From Tetrahymena thermophila SB210 (Eukaryota > Ciliophora > Oligohymenophorea > Hymenostomatida > Tetrahymenidae), in NCBI RefSeq assembly GCF_000189635.1, contig NW_002476212.1, positions 1 through 64,000 of the forward strand: 64,000 bases of DNA. The letters run 5' to 3'. This document shows, piece by piece, positions 10,855 through 23,123 of the stretch. The translations under genes and the position numbers were made by a program. Position 1 is the stretch's first letter; each line of letters begins with the position of its first letter. The notes under the pieces are model-generated. The model was given only the letters and a program-made list of their open reading frames with translations, was not told where the DNA came from and ran no database searches.

Positions 10855-13800
10855 ATGCTTCCGAAAATACAATCTAGTCTATATGATTAAATGCAATAGC
10901 AAGCTAGTTAGTAGCAAAAGGAGAAAGAGTGGGATCAAAGACACCATATAGGTGCTAAAATACCTCAATACATACCTTAAACAAAGCTTTTAGACAAATA
11001 CATTTAAGATTATAATAAAAACAAAGAAACGCTGAATAATTCAATTTTTCTAGCTTCAGCAACAGATAGAATATATAAATAGAAATTATCATTTTCTCCC
11101 ATTAAAAATAGGCAAGGATTGCAAACATCTAACTCGCCTGTTAAAAAATTAAGGCTAAACAAAAATGATAGCTAAGGAAATATACTTCTAAATAATATAG
11201 ATCTAGAATCGATACATAATACATCTGATACTAACTTCTACTCATATGTAAAAAAGAACTAAGAATTCGAATAAAAAGCATAGTAACTGTTCAATCGCAT
11301 AAATTTTTTATTCGATGAACTTAAATTTGAATAATTTCATAGAGATTATTTCAATCTCTTCATTTAACAACAGGTATAAGTTAACTTTAATTTTATATTG
11401 ATTTGTAAAAACATAAAATGTCATTTTAATTATAGAATGTTCAAACTATGTACAGTACTCTAAAGAAAGAAATTAACCTCATTGAGGCTAGATAATCAGC
11501 ATATTAACTTGTTTAATAGGCAATTACCGAAAGAGAAAAAATTTTAAGGTCTTTAACAGACTCTGTGGAATAGCTTGATTCTACTGAGCAGTGGGAAAAT
11601 GACCCTAAAATTCTACAGATTTTTTAAAAAATATCTCAGCTTAGAGAATACACTATATAAGTTATAGAAAAGATAGATTTATGGCGAAAGAATTTATTTA
11701 TAATATCAAACTAAGCACAGAATTAGCAGTTTGAGATTATGGAACATCATTTGACTTTCTTTTTTGGAGAAGAAAATTACCTGCTTAAAATATTCTCTGA
11801 CAATACCTTTTTGCAAAAATCTAACCTTAATCATAAAATACCTCTTTCTTCTAAGCATGACCCCTTTTTAGTCTTTCCAACCAAGCTTATTGTTGAAAAA
11901 TCTGTTAATAATCCTGTATTTATTTCTAGCTTTGATCTCAGCTAAGATCTTAGGACAAGAATAATTAATGTTGAAAAATAGTTGATAAAAGAGATTTAAT
12001 ATGAAAGTGACAGAGTAAATAAATTTAGCAATTTATTTTTTATCTTTTCAAAAAATAAATTATTTTTACTAAAATAAAGAAAAGTTAAATTGATTTAGAT
12101 TAATTCTTAGCCAAATAAACCTAGAATGGCTAATAAAGGATAAATTAAAACACCTAATCTAATTCAAAGATAAATAGTAACCAAGCTGAAAATTCTGACT
12201 TAAATGGACGTAGCACTTTTACTAAGCATTTTAAAATAATGTATAGGGGAAATCAGACTGCCTAAGAACACACAAATCGATTAAATAAATCGGAATTCCT
12301 TATAGCAAGTAATACAAATACTGGTTATGATAATGGTAAATTTAAACCATAGAGTACTATTATGTTCTTAAAAAAGAAAGGAAGCCTAAAAAATTTAAAT
12401 AGTAGCCTTGTATAAAATAATTAGCAAGATAGTTAGCTACCTTTATTAAATTAATAATCTCAAAATAAAGCTATTAATAAAAGCTTTTCTACTGCTGCTG
12501 CTGAAAAGTAAAGAGGAAAATCTGTTTTAGATGTAAGAAGGCATTCCAGAGATTTCATAACATAAAATACTGAAATGACTTACCTACTTAGAAAAAAGAG
12601 AGATTCTAAACTTTATGAAAATATTTCTTTGGAAAAATTAGAAGTCTGTGAAGAAACTGCTTAATAACCAAAACCAAAGATTGAAAGAGAATGTTGCATT
12701 AATCTTTAAGAGCTAAATGAAAAAGGTTATTACACTAAAATTCTACCCGAAGATGAACCTTATTATATGAAACTAGCAAATAATACTTCTTATAGCAGGG
12801 CACTAAAAAGATCAAATACTTCTAGCCCAATTAAGAGAAGAGTTTTTTCAGTCAATTAAACGAATGCAAATACTAAAACTAATTTTTATAACGAAGTAAA
12901 TGATAATAGAGCAGATAGCAACATCTCACCTTCGAATAAGCAGTAAGAAGCCCCTGTTAAAAAAGTAATTAGATTTTTTACTTTAGATGATGAGATATCG
13001 AAAACAAACAATCAAATTTAAACCAATTAATCATCATAAAATTAAGATGATTAAACTGCAACTATTTCGAACATAGACGATATAATAGTATTAGGTCAGT
13101 TAGAAAGCTAAGAAAAAGAAATCTAAATAATATCATAAAAATAAAAAAATAATACCAAAAATGACAATATAAAATAAGCATTGCAGTAGAAGGGTGATAC
13201 TACAAAAGATAACAAAGACACTAAAAACAGCAATACTAAATCTTAGTCTATAATAAAATTATAAAATAACAATGCTCCTTAAGCATAAAATGAATAGCAA
13301 GCTGTTGAGTCTCCAACAAAATTAAATAAGGATAAAGATATTAATTATGTAGCAACATCTAAATTATAATAATAATAAGATGATAATCAAAGCAAGATTA
13401 AAAGTTCTCTTTTTTCGAACCAAAAAAATAATGTTATAAATAAAAACTCTTAGCCTGAATTAGATGATTAAAGTTCAAATTCGAAAATAAGAAAATCTCA
13501 ATCTGTCAAGAATAAATAAAATGAAGAAAGTAGCAATGAGAAGAGTAGTTTTTCACCTTCGAAGAATGCTAACGGACATAAAGATTCATTAATTTTTCTT
13601 GATGAAAGCAATAGTTAAAATTCAAAACTGAAAAAAGTTCGCTCATAAACAGTTCTTTCTGATGCTAATTCCTCAAAGATGTAAGATGAGCAATTACCTG
13701 AAGCCAGATCAGAAATGCTTCAAAATGAAAAAAAAAAATAGGTTAAATCAAATGTTTAAAATAAATAAGATACAGGAGCTTCTCCATTAAAAAAAAGCCA

Positions 13801-16351
13801 ATCTACTAAAAAGTTAGATTAGTTAGAAAAAGAACAAAAGTCAGCTACTTTATCTGATTTAAAATAGTAGAATAGCTCTTAGTCATCAATAATACCATAA
13901 AAGATAGGTTCTTATCAATTTGTGAAATAAAAATCAAATGGTAAGCACAACAAATCAGGTATTTATCCTAAAAGAGATAATGCTAACTTGCTTAACTCAA
14001 AAGAAGAAGAGCTTGAAAAAATTGAGGGTGAAAAAATGTTTAGAAGTTTAATCTTAAATAAACAGTAAGAAGAGCAAAACAATAATAGTAATGATGCTAA
14101 TACTGCAGTGAGATTAAATACTTAAGATAAAAAGTAAAAAAGCAGCTTTAAAAAGGCTGCTTTGGCTTTAATACAAAAGCAAAAGGATGAAAAAAAAGCT
14201 TAGCTAGAAGCAGAACAAAAGCAAAAAGATTATGAAAAATAATTAAAAAATAACCAAGAATACAATGATTTTCTTCGCCGTGAGCAGGAATAAAAACTTT
14301 AAAATATACAGAACCAAGATTTAGAAGAAGCTCTTACTGACTAAAAGCAAAATCCTTTTAATACTAATGCCTTTAAAGTTAGTATCCAAGTTAATCCAAT
14401 AAGCCTTAAAGAGGAAGAAGTGAATGAAATTGTACATAATTATTTCAAAAAAATTCATCCAATTTTTAGTGGTCTTTTTATGAGAGATGCCTTTACATTA
14501 ATATACTAATTAAAGAACGATCTTAATTTTAATTTTTTACAAGCTGTTGAAAGGAGAACAATGAAAGTATTAGGGTTGGTAGTTGTTCATCCTTACTTTG
14601 ACTATGGACAACAGAAAGGGCCTTTTGATTTTTTTGAAGATAGTCCATAAAAAAGTTCAGATAACAATATTTAGTCTGATGATGAGAATTTCTTGAAAAA
14701 CGGAGAGGAAGAAGAAGATATTTATGATAATGATGATATAAATAATATTTTTTACTAATCTCAGTATAGTTAATAGAATGCTAATAGTTCTTTCTTTTCA
14801 AGTAAGACAACTTTTAGATAATAGAATAAAATCCTCAGCAAGACTAACAGCAGCAAAAATATGGTTAGAAAAATAATGATCATAGATCATTTTTCTTGTA
14901 TTGATATTAATATGTTCAAAGGTTTATTTTCTTTGTTCACTGAATACATTTGGACTCACGATGTAGCTGATAGAATCGAAACTAAATTCTACACTAGTCC
15001 TTAACTCATACCTTTGTAAGAAAAGATTGAGTAGATGATAATAGCATCTAACTATTTCTTTACTAAGTAGCTTTAAAATAATACCCAAAGAGTATTTGCA
15101 TCAAACAGAGATGAGGAGAAGTATCCTATTGATGATAATCTCTTAGGAGATTCGAATCTAGGTAAATCACCTGACTAGCTCTTTTTTAACTCCTTTATCA
15201 TGGTCAGCAAGCAAGAAATACCTGAAAATAAAATATTTAATAAAAGTTTGTATGTAGATAATGGTAGTAAATTTAGCTTTCTATGTGCTCTTAGTCATCT
15301 TTTCAAGGAGATGTATATTAGTGATGTGTTAAAGCAGCTTACAGAGTAGAATTAGCATGAAAAGATAAAATAATTGTATAACTTGGCTTATACAATGCGA
15401 ATTAACATTAGAAAAAAGAAAATTTTCTCTGACTTATTTGTGAATCAAGAATTTGATAGCATTGAAAAAATGAACATAGCAGTGGAAAATATGTCTTTTT
15501 TGCCAACGTGTGAATATGACGATAATACTAACAATAAGATATACATGAATACCTTTTCGTTAAAATTGAATCTACCTCATGCATGTCATACAGTTATGAC
15601 CAATTCGTAGTAAAAAGAGGTACTATATATTAGAATTAGCAATAACTCAAATTAAATTGACTCCTCAATGGCTTCTACTTCAAATAGTACTCCTCTTGTG
15701 AGCGCACTTGTCTACTCTAGAACTACTTCAAATCCTATGATTTAAATATAAACTGTAGATACTAAGTACACTCTCTTCTTTTTGCAAGCAGATGATTTTT
15801 TTGAAAAATAAGTTAGTGATATTTATCTTTATATCCATGAATTCTTTAAAGAAAGTGATCAAAAAGAGCCTACCTACAAAACGATTTGGCTCCCTTAATT
15901 TTCTATAAATAAGCCTCACATTAGAAATGATGATTTTGATTCAGTACTTTCTAAAAATAGAGTTTTCTCCTCCTTAAATTTCTCATTTAAGCTACCTGAT
16001 TATATAGGAGGAAAGCTTCTTTACTAGGAGCCATCTAGATAAAAAAGTGTTTATGTTTCTCCTCCTTTCATTTTTGGTATTATTGATAATTCTTTTGACA
16101 TCCACATGCCTAATTAGCCTATTTTTAGCTGTTTGATAGATGAAAAAGATGTTTTGTACTTTGATAAAAATCGTACTAACTAATGTCTATTATATATTGA
16201 TAAAGAAGTCGATGATGGCCCAATATAGGGTTATCCTAAAATAACAGGTATATAAAATAACATAGAAAGAACAGATTTATAGAAAAACATAAGATCTTAA
16301 GTGCTTCATAAATCACAAAAATAGAAAACAGCTAGTTAAATCTAAGAATGA
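10855..16351 (+). CDS. Large Q/N-rich protein with conserved-looking C-terminal region
   Basis: Family not recognised. Exons 10855-11373, 11436-12014 and 12080-16351 join in phase 0 (introns 62 and 65 nt) to 1,790 codons, TGA stop. Residues 1-365 look helical and ordered. About 370-1050 are low-complexity, rich in Gln, Asn, Ser and Lys, and many Gln are TAA/TAG codons. About 1055-1105 form a charged, coiled-coil-like stretch of K/E/Q. An acidic patch with EEEED lies near 1240. From about 1130 to 1760 composition is balanced and hydrophobic (for example IHPIFSGLFMRDAF and KYTLFFLQADDFF), suggesting a folded C-terminal half. The 4.27-kb open last exon is far too long to be chance. Localisation cannot be read from the sequence. 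Confidence 0.85.
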
Positions 16352-16924
16352 TTTATTTATTTATTTATGTTTTTTTATCTTATAATTAATAAATTAATTA
16401 ATGTAAATAAAATTTTGGTTGTTAAATTTTTGTGTAAAATTTTAATTTTTATGGTATATTATTATTATCGAGCGAAAAAATTAAAAGCTGATTTAGAGTA
16501 TTAATTGAATTAATTTTGCTATGTGGTGATCTACTAAATAGGTCATTTATTCATTCATGTATTAATAAATAATGTAAGCTTAAAATTATTAATAAGAAAA
16601 TATCAAAAAATATTTACATCAATCAAATTAATTATTAAATTACTTTTTTAATTATTAAGTAATAGAGCTACTTACAATTATCAAAAAATAGATAAATTGC
16701 TTGACATAAAATTTGAATTTCAAAGAAAAAATTGTGTAATCATTCTGAACAAATTTATTATTTTTATTAATAAATTTATATTAATTAATTAATTTATTAA
16801 ATTTTTTTAGATTTTCAAAATTTTATAATTAATATTTTCAAAAAAGTTTATTAGAAATTAATTTATAAAAAAAAGTGTTATCAATTTAAAAAATTAAATA
16901 AACTAAAGAAAAAAATAAAGAAAG

Positions 16925-16974
<50 letters not shown>

Positions 16975-17026
16975 GAAGGTGAATTTAGCTAAAAAAGAAA
17001 TATAGGTAAAATAAATAAACTCTGTA
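16352..17026. other. Intergenic spacer with GTAA microsatellite
   Basis: AT-rich DNA between two plus-strand genes. It contains the (GTAA)12 tract listed separately, about 50 bases upstream of the next start codon and so probably within its promoter or 5' leader. Confidence 0.5.
16926..16973. repeat. (GTAA)12 microsatellite
   Basis: Twelve perfect tandem copies of the tetranucleotide GTAA in the presumed 5' leader of the following gene. It is a simple-sequence repeat with no spacer structure. Confidence 0.97.
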
Positions 17027-18640
17027 ATGTAAGAAAATACACCAGTCAGTTTTATTCATATTGAATAAGCGTTAGAAAGGAATAAAAATGATTCAAAATC
17101 TAACAAATTATAGAAATAGCTTTTAATTTTAAATTAAAGTTAAAATAAGACTTAAAAATTCTCTATAAAATAAAATTGCAATACATTTAAACAGTTTAAA
17201 AATATCATTAAAAAAAATGGGACAATCTAATAAGATTTAAAGTTGTTAGGAGGAGGAAGCTGCCTTTCATGTAACTGCAATAATAACTTTTAGGAAATTA
17301 AGCAAGCTGATATTGAAGATATCGAAGATTTGAATAATGATAGTATAATATTTTGTAAATATGAAGAGGAAAAGGAAGAAACTAAATATGATCAAATAAA
17401 TTATTTTAATGAGCAATATAGCAAATTTATTCAAAGCTAAAGAATGCAAAAAGTTATGTCTGAAAATTCGTATCTTAATGAAGTCTATTTGATTTTGAAT
17501 GAATTCATATATTCGAATATCAATTTGATTATGTAAAATATTGATGAATTCAAGGTTTATATTATCGATATGCTTGAATTATTAATTTACTATATTATGT
17601 GCTCATAGCTACTTTCTTCTATTTCAAATTAGAAGCAAAACTTGCAAATAAATTAAACTATATAGAATTCTATTAATTCAATAATAAATTATATAAGTAA
17701 AATAGACTTTGATTATCCTTGTCTTGATGTTTCCTTTATGCTTAATTTGATTAAATAGCTAGTTGAGAGTAATTCTTCAGCTCTAGACTTTAGCAAGGAG
17801 GATTAGTTTAAAATTTATTTGGTAATATAAAGTATAATTAAAATTTAATATAATATAAGTAATTTTGAGGATGTAAATCAGTTGCAAAATAATTTATTCT
17901 AGCTAAACTAGACTTTTAACAGATTTGTATAAAGAACCAACTATTCAAATTAGTAAAATTAGTAGAACTACAATCTTACATTTGCTAGATATGATATAAC
18001 AAATATATATTTATTTTCTATATCAATTATTATTAATAAATTTTAATTATTTGGAATTTAATTTTTAAGCACCTCGATAATAGATGAATTAAACTTTTAT
18101 GTTACAAAACTTCTTTAAATATATTTGAAGGGATCAAAAAATGTAATAATTTATCTACTAATAAAGATAAACACATTGCTAGAGAAAGGGCTTAGCGGCG
18201 ATAGCAATGAATTCACTAAAAATTTAGCTGATAGATTTACTTAAAATACTGAAATTTATGCTTAATTGCAAGATTTTATTAACTCAATCCAACCTAAGGA
18301 CTAACACATTATAAATAAATATCAAGAAATAGTTATATAAATAAAACATCCAGAGTTCAGATTTTTATCTATCTAAATTTTACTTAAGCTGATTAACATA
18401 ATTAATTATATTGATTACTAACAATCAGAAACAGTTTTAATCCATCTTTGTACTTAATATTTATGTGAGAATGATTAAAGTGTCAAAATAGTCTTTAAAA
18501 ATAATTTCAAGCTATAAAGCTTTTTAAGAAGAATTAAAAATAATAAAAATGCATAGCAAAGAGTTAGAGATTGCACAATACAAAAAAGAAAATAGCTAAC
18601 TGTAATCACTGAAGTAGATGAGCAAATCAATGAAAAGTGA
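17027..18640 (+). CDS. Hypothetical helical protein, 537 aa
   Basis: A single exon of 538 codons, TGA stop. I do not recognise the family. It has a basic, Gln/Asn/Lys-rich N-terminus, a short Cys/Gly patch (GGGSCLSCNC, about residues 76-85), an acidic stretch rich in Glu/Asp (about 90-125), then a long run of amphipathic and hydrophobic helices with regular Leu/Ile spacing. That part resembles helical-repeat (ARM/HEAT-like) scaffolds in general character. The C-terminus is basic (LRRIKNNKN, KRKQL). No signal peptide or clear membrane segment. The first in-frame ATG after the GTAA tract was taken as the start. The next ATG (17216) is in another frame that closes early. Confidence 0.8.
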
Positions 18641-19273
18641 TTATTTTAAATAAATAGAATAAATATTAATTATCATTTATAAGAAAATTTTTGTGTAAAT
18701 AGAAAATAATTTAATTCCTTCAACAAATTAGTATATATCTATCTATCGATTTATTTATCTATCTATTTGTTTGTGGTATTTATTTTTGATCTTCTTTTAA
18801 TTTATTTAATATGCTTCGATTAAAAATAAATTTTTTAAAAAATGTTTAATTTGTTTGTTTGATCTTTAAAATATTTTTAAAAATACTAAAATTTATTTTA
18901 TGCTCATTTTTTTTTTTGTTTTTCAAAAATAGTTCTGTTTGATTAAAACTAATTAAAAATGTTGCATTTTGATATACTGGATATGCTAAGAAAGTACTTG
19001 ATATTTTGATAAGAATTTGTGTATATATATATTCATTCATTCAAAAATTGTAAAACAGTCTTAGCTTTTAATTATTTAAAGAAGTCTGTCTTCTAAGATA
19101 TTAATAATGTTGTAAATCATAAAAGTATGTATTTATTACTTTACTAAGGAAGATTGATTAATATATCAAAATAAATTAATATAGTCAATATTTTTACAAG
19201 CAAAAATTAAATAAACTTAATAGATTGATTATTAATATCAGATTTAGTATATAAAAGCATCAAAATTATAAGG
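18641..19273. other. Intergenic spacer
   Basis: About 630 bases of AT-rich DNA, including a short ATCT-rich tract near 18735-18765, between two plus-strand genes. Nothing coding was found on either strand once TGA-only stops are applied and composition is considered. Confidence 0.5.
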
Positions 19274-22200
19274 ATGGATCAACGACCTCTTACTTCTTTC
19301 CAGAGTAGGAGAGGACAATAGATGTCCTAGTCTTAGTCATAATCAACAATCTTTAATAGGCCTCAAACAACTGGCGCAAACCAATAAGAAAATCTTGATT
19401 ATAATACCAGAATGAATGCTTCATCAACTAATTTTAGGTAAATTAAATTATTTAAAGATGAAACTATAAATAAAAAATAAGGAAAACAGAAAGCTAGCCT
19501 TAGATTTTAACTAAATAAATTATTGGAATAAATATTAGGTAGGTCAATATTAGCACAAGTGCATAGACTTAGAAAGAACTAGGATTTGTTGGTTCTAAGA
19601 ATTAGTAGAATACAGCTTAAAAATAAAGAATGCCAAATATTAGCTAGCAAATGTACGTTCAATTAAATGATTTAATAAAATTACAGATTTCTAAGTTTAG
19701 TATTTTTATATGATTTAAAAAGACCTATTTCAGATTTTTCATCGAAAGATATGTCAAAGACAATTCCAAAGAATATATATTAAGATAAGGAAAGACTCTA
19801 TGAAGAGTTGATTGCAACTAAAAAAATAATCAATTAGCTTAGATTTGAAAATCACAAGTTGTAAACTCATTGTTATGGACTAAAGGTATATATAAATATT
19901 TATATGTATGTGCACTTTTAAAAAGAGAATATTAAAAATTAAATATCTATAATCCTTTAACTAAAAATGATCTTTATATTTAATTTTAATAGCAAGAACT
20001 TAAGAAATACGAGCAGAGTGAACCAGTTGACAACTTATAAACATCAAGTCTGCTCAACTCTATTAAAAAGAAAACAAATAAATCTACTGGATTATATTCA
20101 AATCAAGAAATAGTAAAAAATTTATTATTATTTTTGAATTAAAATTTAACAATTAATAATTCAAGAAAAAGAAATAACTGTAAATAAATATTTTGAAATT
20201 AATAACATTATTATCCAGTAAGTAAATTTGTTACATAAAATTTTAACTTATATACAATAGAGTTCAATTATTCCTACACTCAAAAAATAAGTTGCTGATT
20301 TAACAGCTTAACTATAGTAAAAGGAAAAAGAGATGAACACTCTTAAGAGAAACGTTAAATTAACTAAAATATCAGAATTAGAGGTAGCTTAATCAAAAGA
20401 AATAATATTATATATACATTTTCATTTATTAAATCAGGTTGAACTTAAATCTTATATGGATGAAACTATACGTTTGAGGCGATTATTACAGCAATCTTTG
20501 TCTTTGAAGCCAAAAAATGAGTAATTAATTACATAAAAAAATCTATTAAGAAAAATAAAGCAATTTATTTTTTATATGATTAAATTATCTTTATTATATA
20601 ACAAAAGAGATGAAGGAGACGGATCTGTTGAAGAGAAATTTATTTCTTAAATGAACTAAATACATAATTTAAAAAGTGAAAATTCAAAAATGTTGGACGC
20701 TAACGAAGAACTTAAAATTAAATTAATCGAAAAAGAAGTATGTTAGATTTTATGAAGCAAAATTAAAAAATTCAATTGACTTACTTACTTACTTTTTAAA
20801 AAGAAATAAATTTTAGAAATGGAAAGATAAAGTTAGAAATAAACCAAAGACAAAGCCTATTATAAAAGACTTATCCTAGAAAAAGTAATTAAATAATTAT
20901 GGGAAAATTTTTTTTTAATGTTTAATTATATTATTTTAGGAAAGAGAACTAGATAGATATAGAGGAACTGATCCTACTTAATAAAATAGCTCTCGTAAAA
21001 ATATGGGATTAAGCGAAGGATAATTTAAAGTAGAACTTGAAAAAAAAATTGGAGATTGCAACAACTTGAATACAAAAATTCAAGAAAAGGAAAAGAAAAT
21101 TTAAGAATTAGAGCAAAAAATTAAGGATTTGCAAACAGATTATTAGGAAAAGCTAAGCAGTGAAACAAAGGAAAAGGATCAGATTCGCTAAAAATACGAA
21201 AAAGAACACCTTGAATTATTAGAACTCAAGGATAAATATGATTTACTCTTCCCTATTAAAAGAAACAAAAAGATGGAAACAACTAGGGTAAATTTTTCTT
21301 TCTTTCTTTTTTTATCAGCTCTTGTTTTATTAAAAGACTTAAGCTTAAGGAAATAGTGCAGATATGAATAGTTTTGGACCTGAAACTCCATAGCATAGAA
21401 GTGAATTTGTTGGTACACCTTCTTAAAATTAAATAAGAAAAAAAATTACATACGTTAATAATGAGCTGTTTCCATTAGGAGTTGAAATTAAATATAGATT
21501 GAGAAATAAGAAAATACATTATTCAGATATAGACTAAGTAAGTTTTGTGATTAAACTCAATAAATAAATAAATAATTTATTTTTATTAATACAGTACCTC
21601 TTCACTGGCGGTTTAATATAAAAGCAATATGTTACATTTGAAGATATGAAGATAGCTTTAAGAAAGTAGAATTAATTTCCTAGCCAATTAACATTTTTGA
21701 TGAAGTTATTTTTATTAAAAAGTGAGCCATTTTGTATAACAATCGAGGATGATTTGAATGTGTTATCTAAATATCTCACTGAAGATCATGTAAATCAAAC
21801 TGAAGAGAGCATGCTCAATGATGAAACCCCAAATATGAACAGAGGTTGTAAAGTTTCATAGGTTAAAAATTTGTTCAAGAAATTCGTAGGTTTCTATACA
21901 ATTTATTCACATGAGACCCATCCTGAGTAATTCTAAGAAATTCAAAGAGTAATGTTTAATATTAAATATTCTTTTACATTTATTGCCATATAGCTATATC
22001 CATTTATTTACTTATTTTACTAATTAAATTATTAATATTTTGTAAAAGTTTGTTGCAGAGAAAGAAGAATAGTTGAAATAACATTTTATTCATGAAAATA
22101 TTTAATATGTCTCTAAAAACAAATTGGAATCTTATATGAAATTTAATGATGCTTCTTTAGATTAAGCTTTGCTAGATTACATATACTAGGTTTCATATGA

Positions 22201-22769
22201 AAGCAACTAATCGGTTAATTATGTCAATTTAGAATATGTTTTCAATTACTTCCAAGGCTACAAATCACCTAGAGAGAAATTTTCTGCAATGCCTCATTTA
22301 GAAGAGCAATTTTTAGATCTTAATTCAAAAGAAGATCATATTCATAGGAATAAGTCTGATAATGCAAAAGGAAATTAAAATAATTTTTTAGACTCTATAA
22401 GAGAAGATCCTCCTTTCAAGCAAAAACTAACTGATTTAAATAAGCTGCATAGCCAAGAAGGTAATAAATAAAAGTTAGTGAATTCAAAAATAATTTTAAA
22501 ATATAAAAATAGATAGTAAATAAGACACTCCTAGAAATCTAGAGGATATTCCTTAGGTTGGTTAAACATAAAGTATTTAATATCAACAAAGCAAGGAAGA
22601 AGATTCTTAAGACCTTTCGCATATCAAAAAAAATGAAATGTCAAAAATAGATGAAGAGGATGATGCTGGAACTCCCCTCAAAGTTGAAGCCAAACATTAA
22701 GATACAAAAGGAAAAAGTCAATTCAAGCACGATGAATTCTTTGATGATGCTAATGAAGTTGAGTTTTGA
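19274..22769 (+). CDS. Long coiled-coil protein, multi-exon
   Basis: A gene of about a dozen exons encoding very roughly 900 aa. The N-terminus is Ser/Gln-rich and disordered. It is followed by heptad-type segments: YEELIATKKIINQLRFENHK, ELKKYEQSEP, VADLTAQLQQKEKEMNTLKR, VELKSYMDETIRLRRLLQQS and a long K/E coil around 21040-21200. The C-terminal third (after about 21440) is globular, with paired helix segments such as VTFEDMKIALRKQ that have an EF-hand-like rhythm but no clear calcium loop, and it ends in a charged disordered tail. The VELKSYMDE...RLRRLL segment recalls ciliary or basal-body coiled-coil proteins such as IQCE, but I cannot confirm this. Several internal splice sites are approximate. 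Confidence 0.7.
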
Positions 22770-23123
22770 TAAAAATAAATTTTATTTAACATTAACTAGG
22801 AATATTGTTTCATCATTATCTTAAGATATCATTTTCTCTTTATAACTTAATGATATTATTTATATTTTTAGCTAAATAATATTGTTTTCTTTTTATAATT
22901 AAATGATATAACTTTTTACTGCGTAAGTTAATTTAAATATGTATGTATTGATAGACTTTTACTAATCAAATTGTTTCTTTTTTTAGTAATAAAGAAGCTA
23001 AATAAAATTACAGATATATATTATTTAGTAAAATTTTTGAAAATAAATTACTTACTTTTTTGCTCACCTTATATATATATATTAAAATTTATAATATATC
23101 AACTTTAATAATTCTACATTTTC
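22770..23123. other. Convergent intergenic spacer
   Basis: About 350 AT-rich bases between the 3' ends of the coiled-coil gene and the ARP8 gene. Presumably 3' UTRs only. Confidence 0.5.

Noticed and set aside
16926-16973. Regular repeat that might suggest a CRISPR-like array
   Set aside because: It is a tetranucleotide microsatellite with no spacers, and the organism is a eukaryote.
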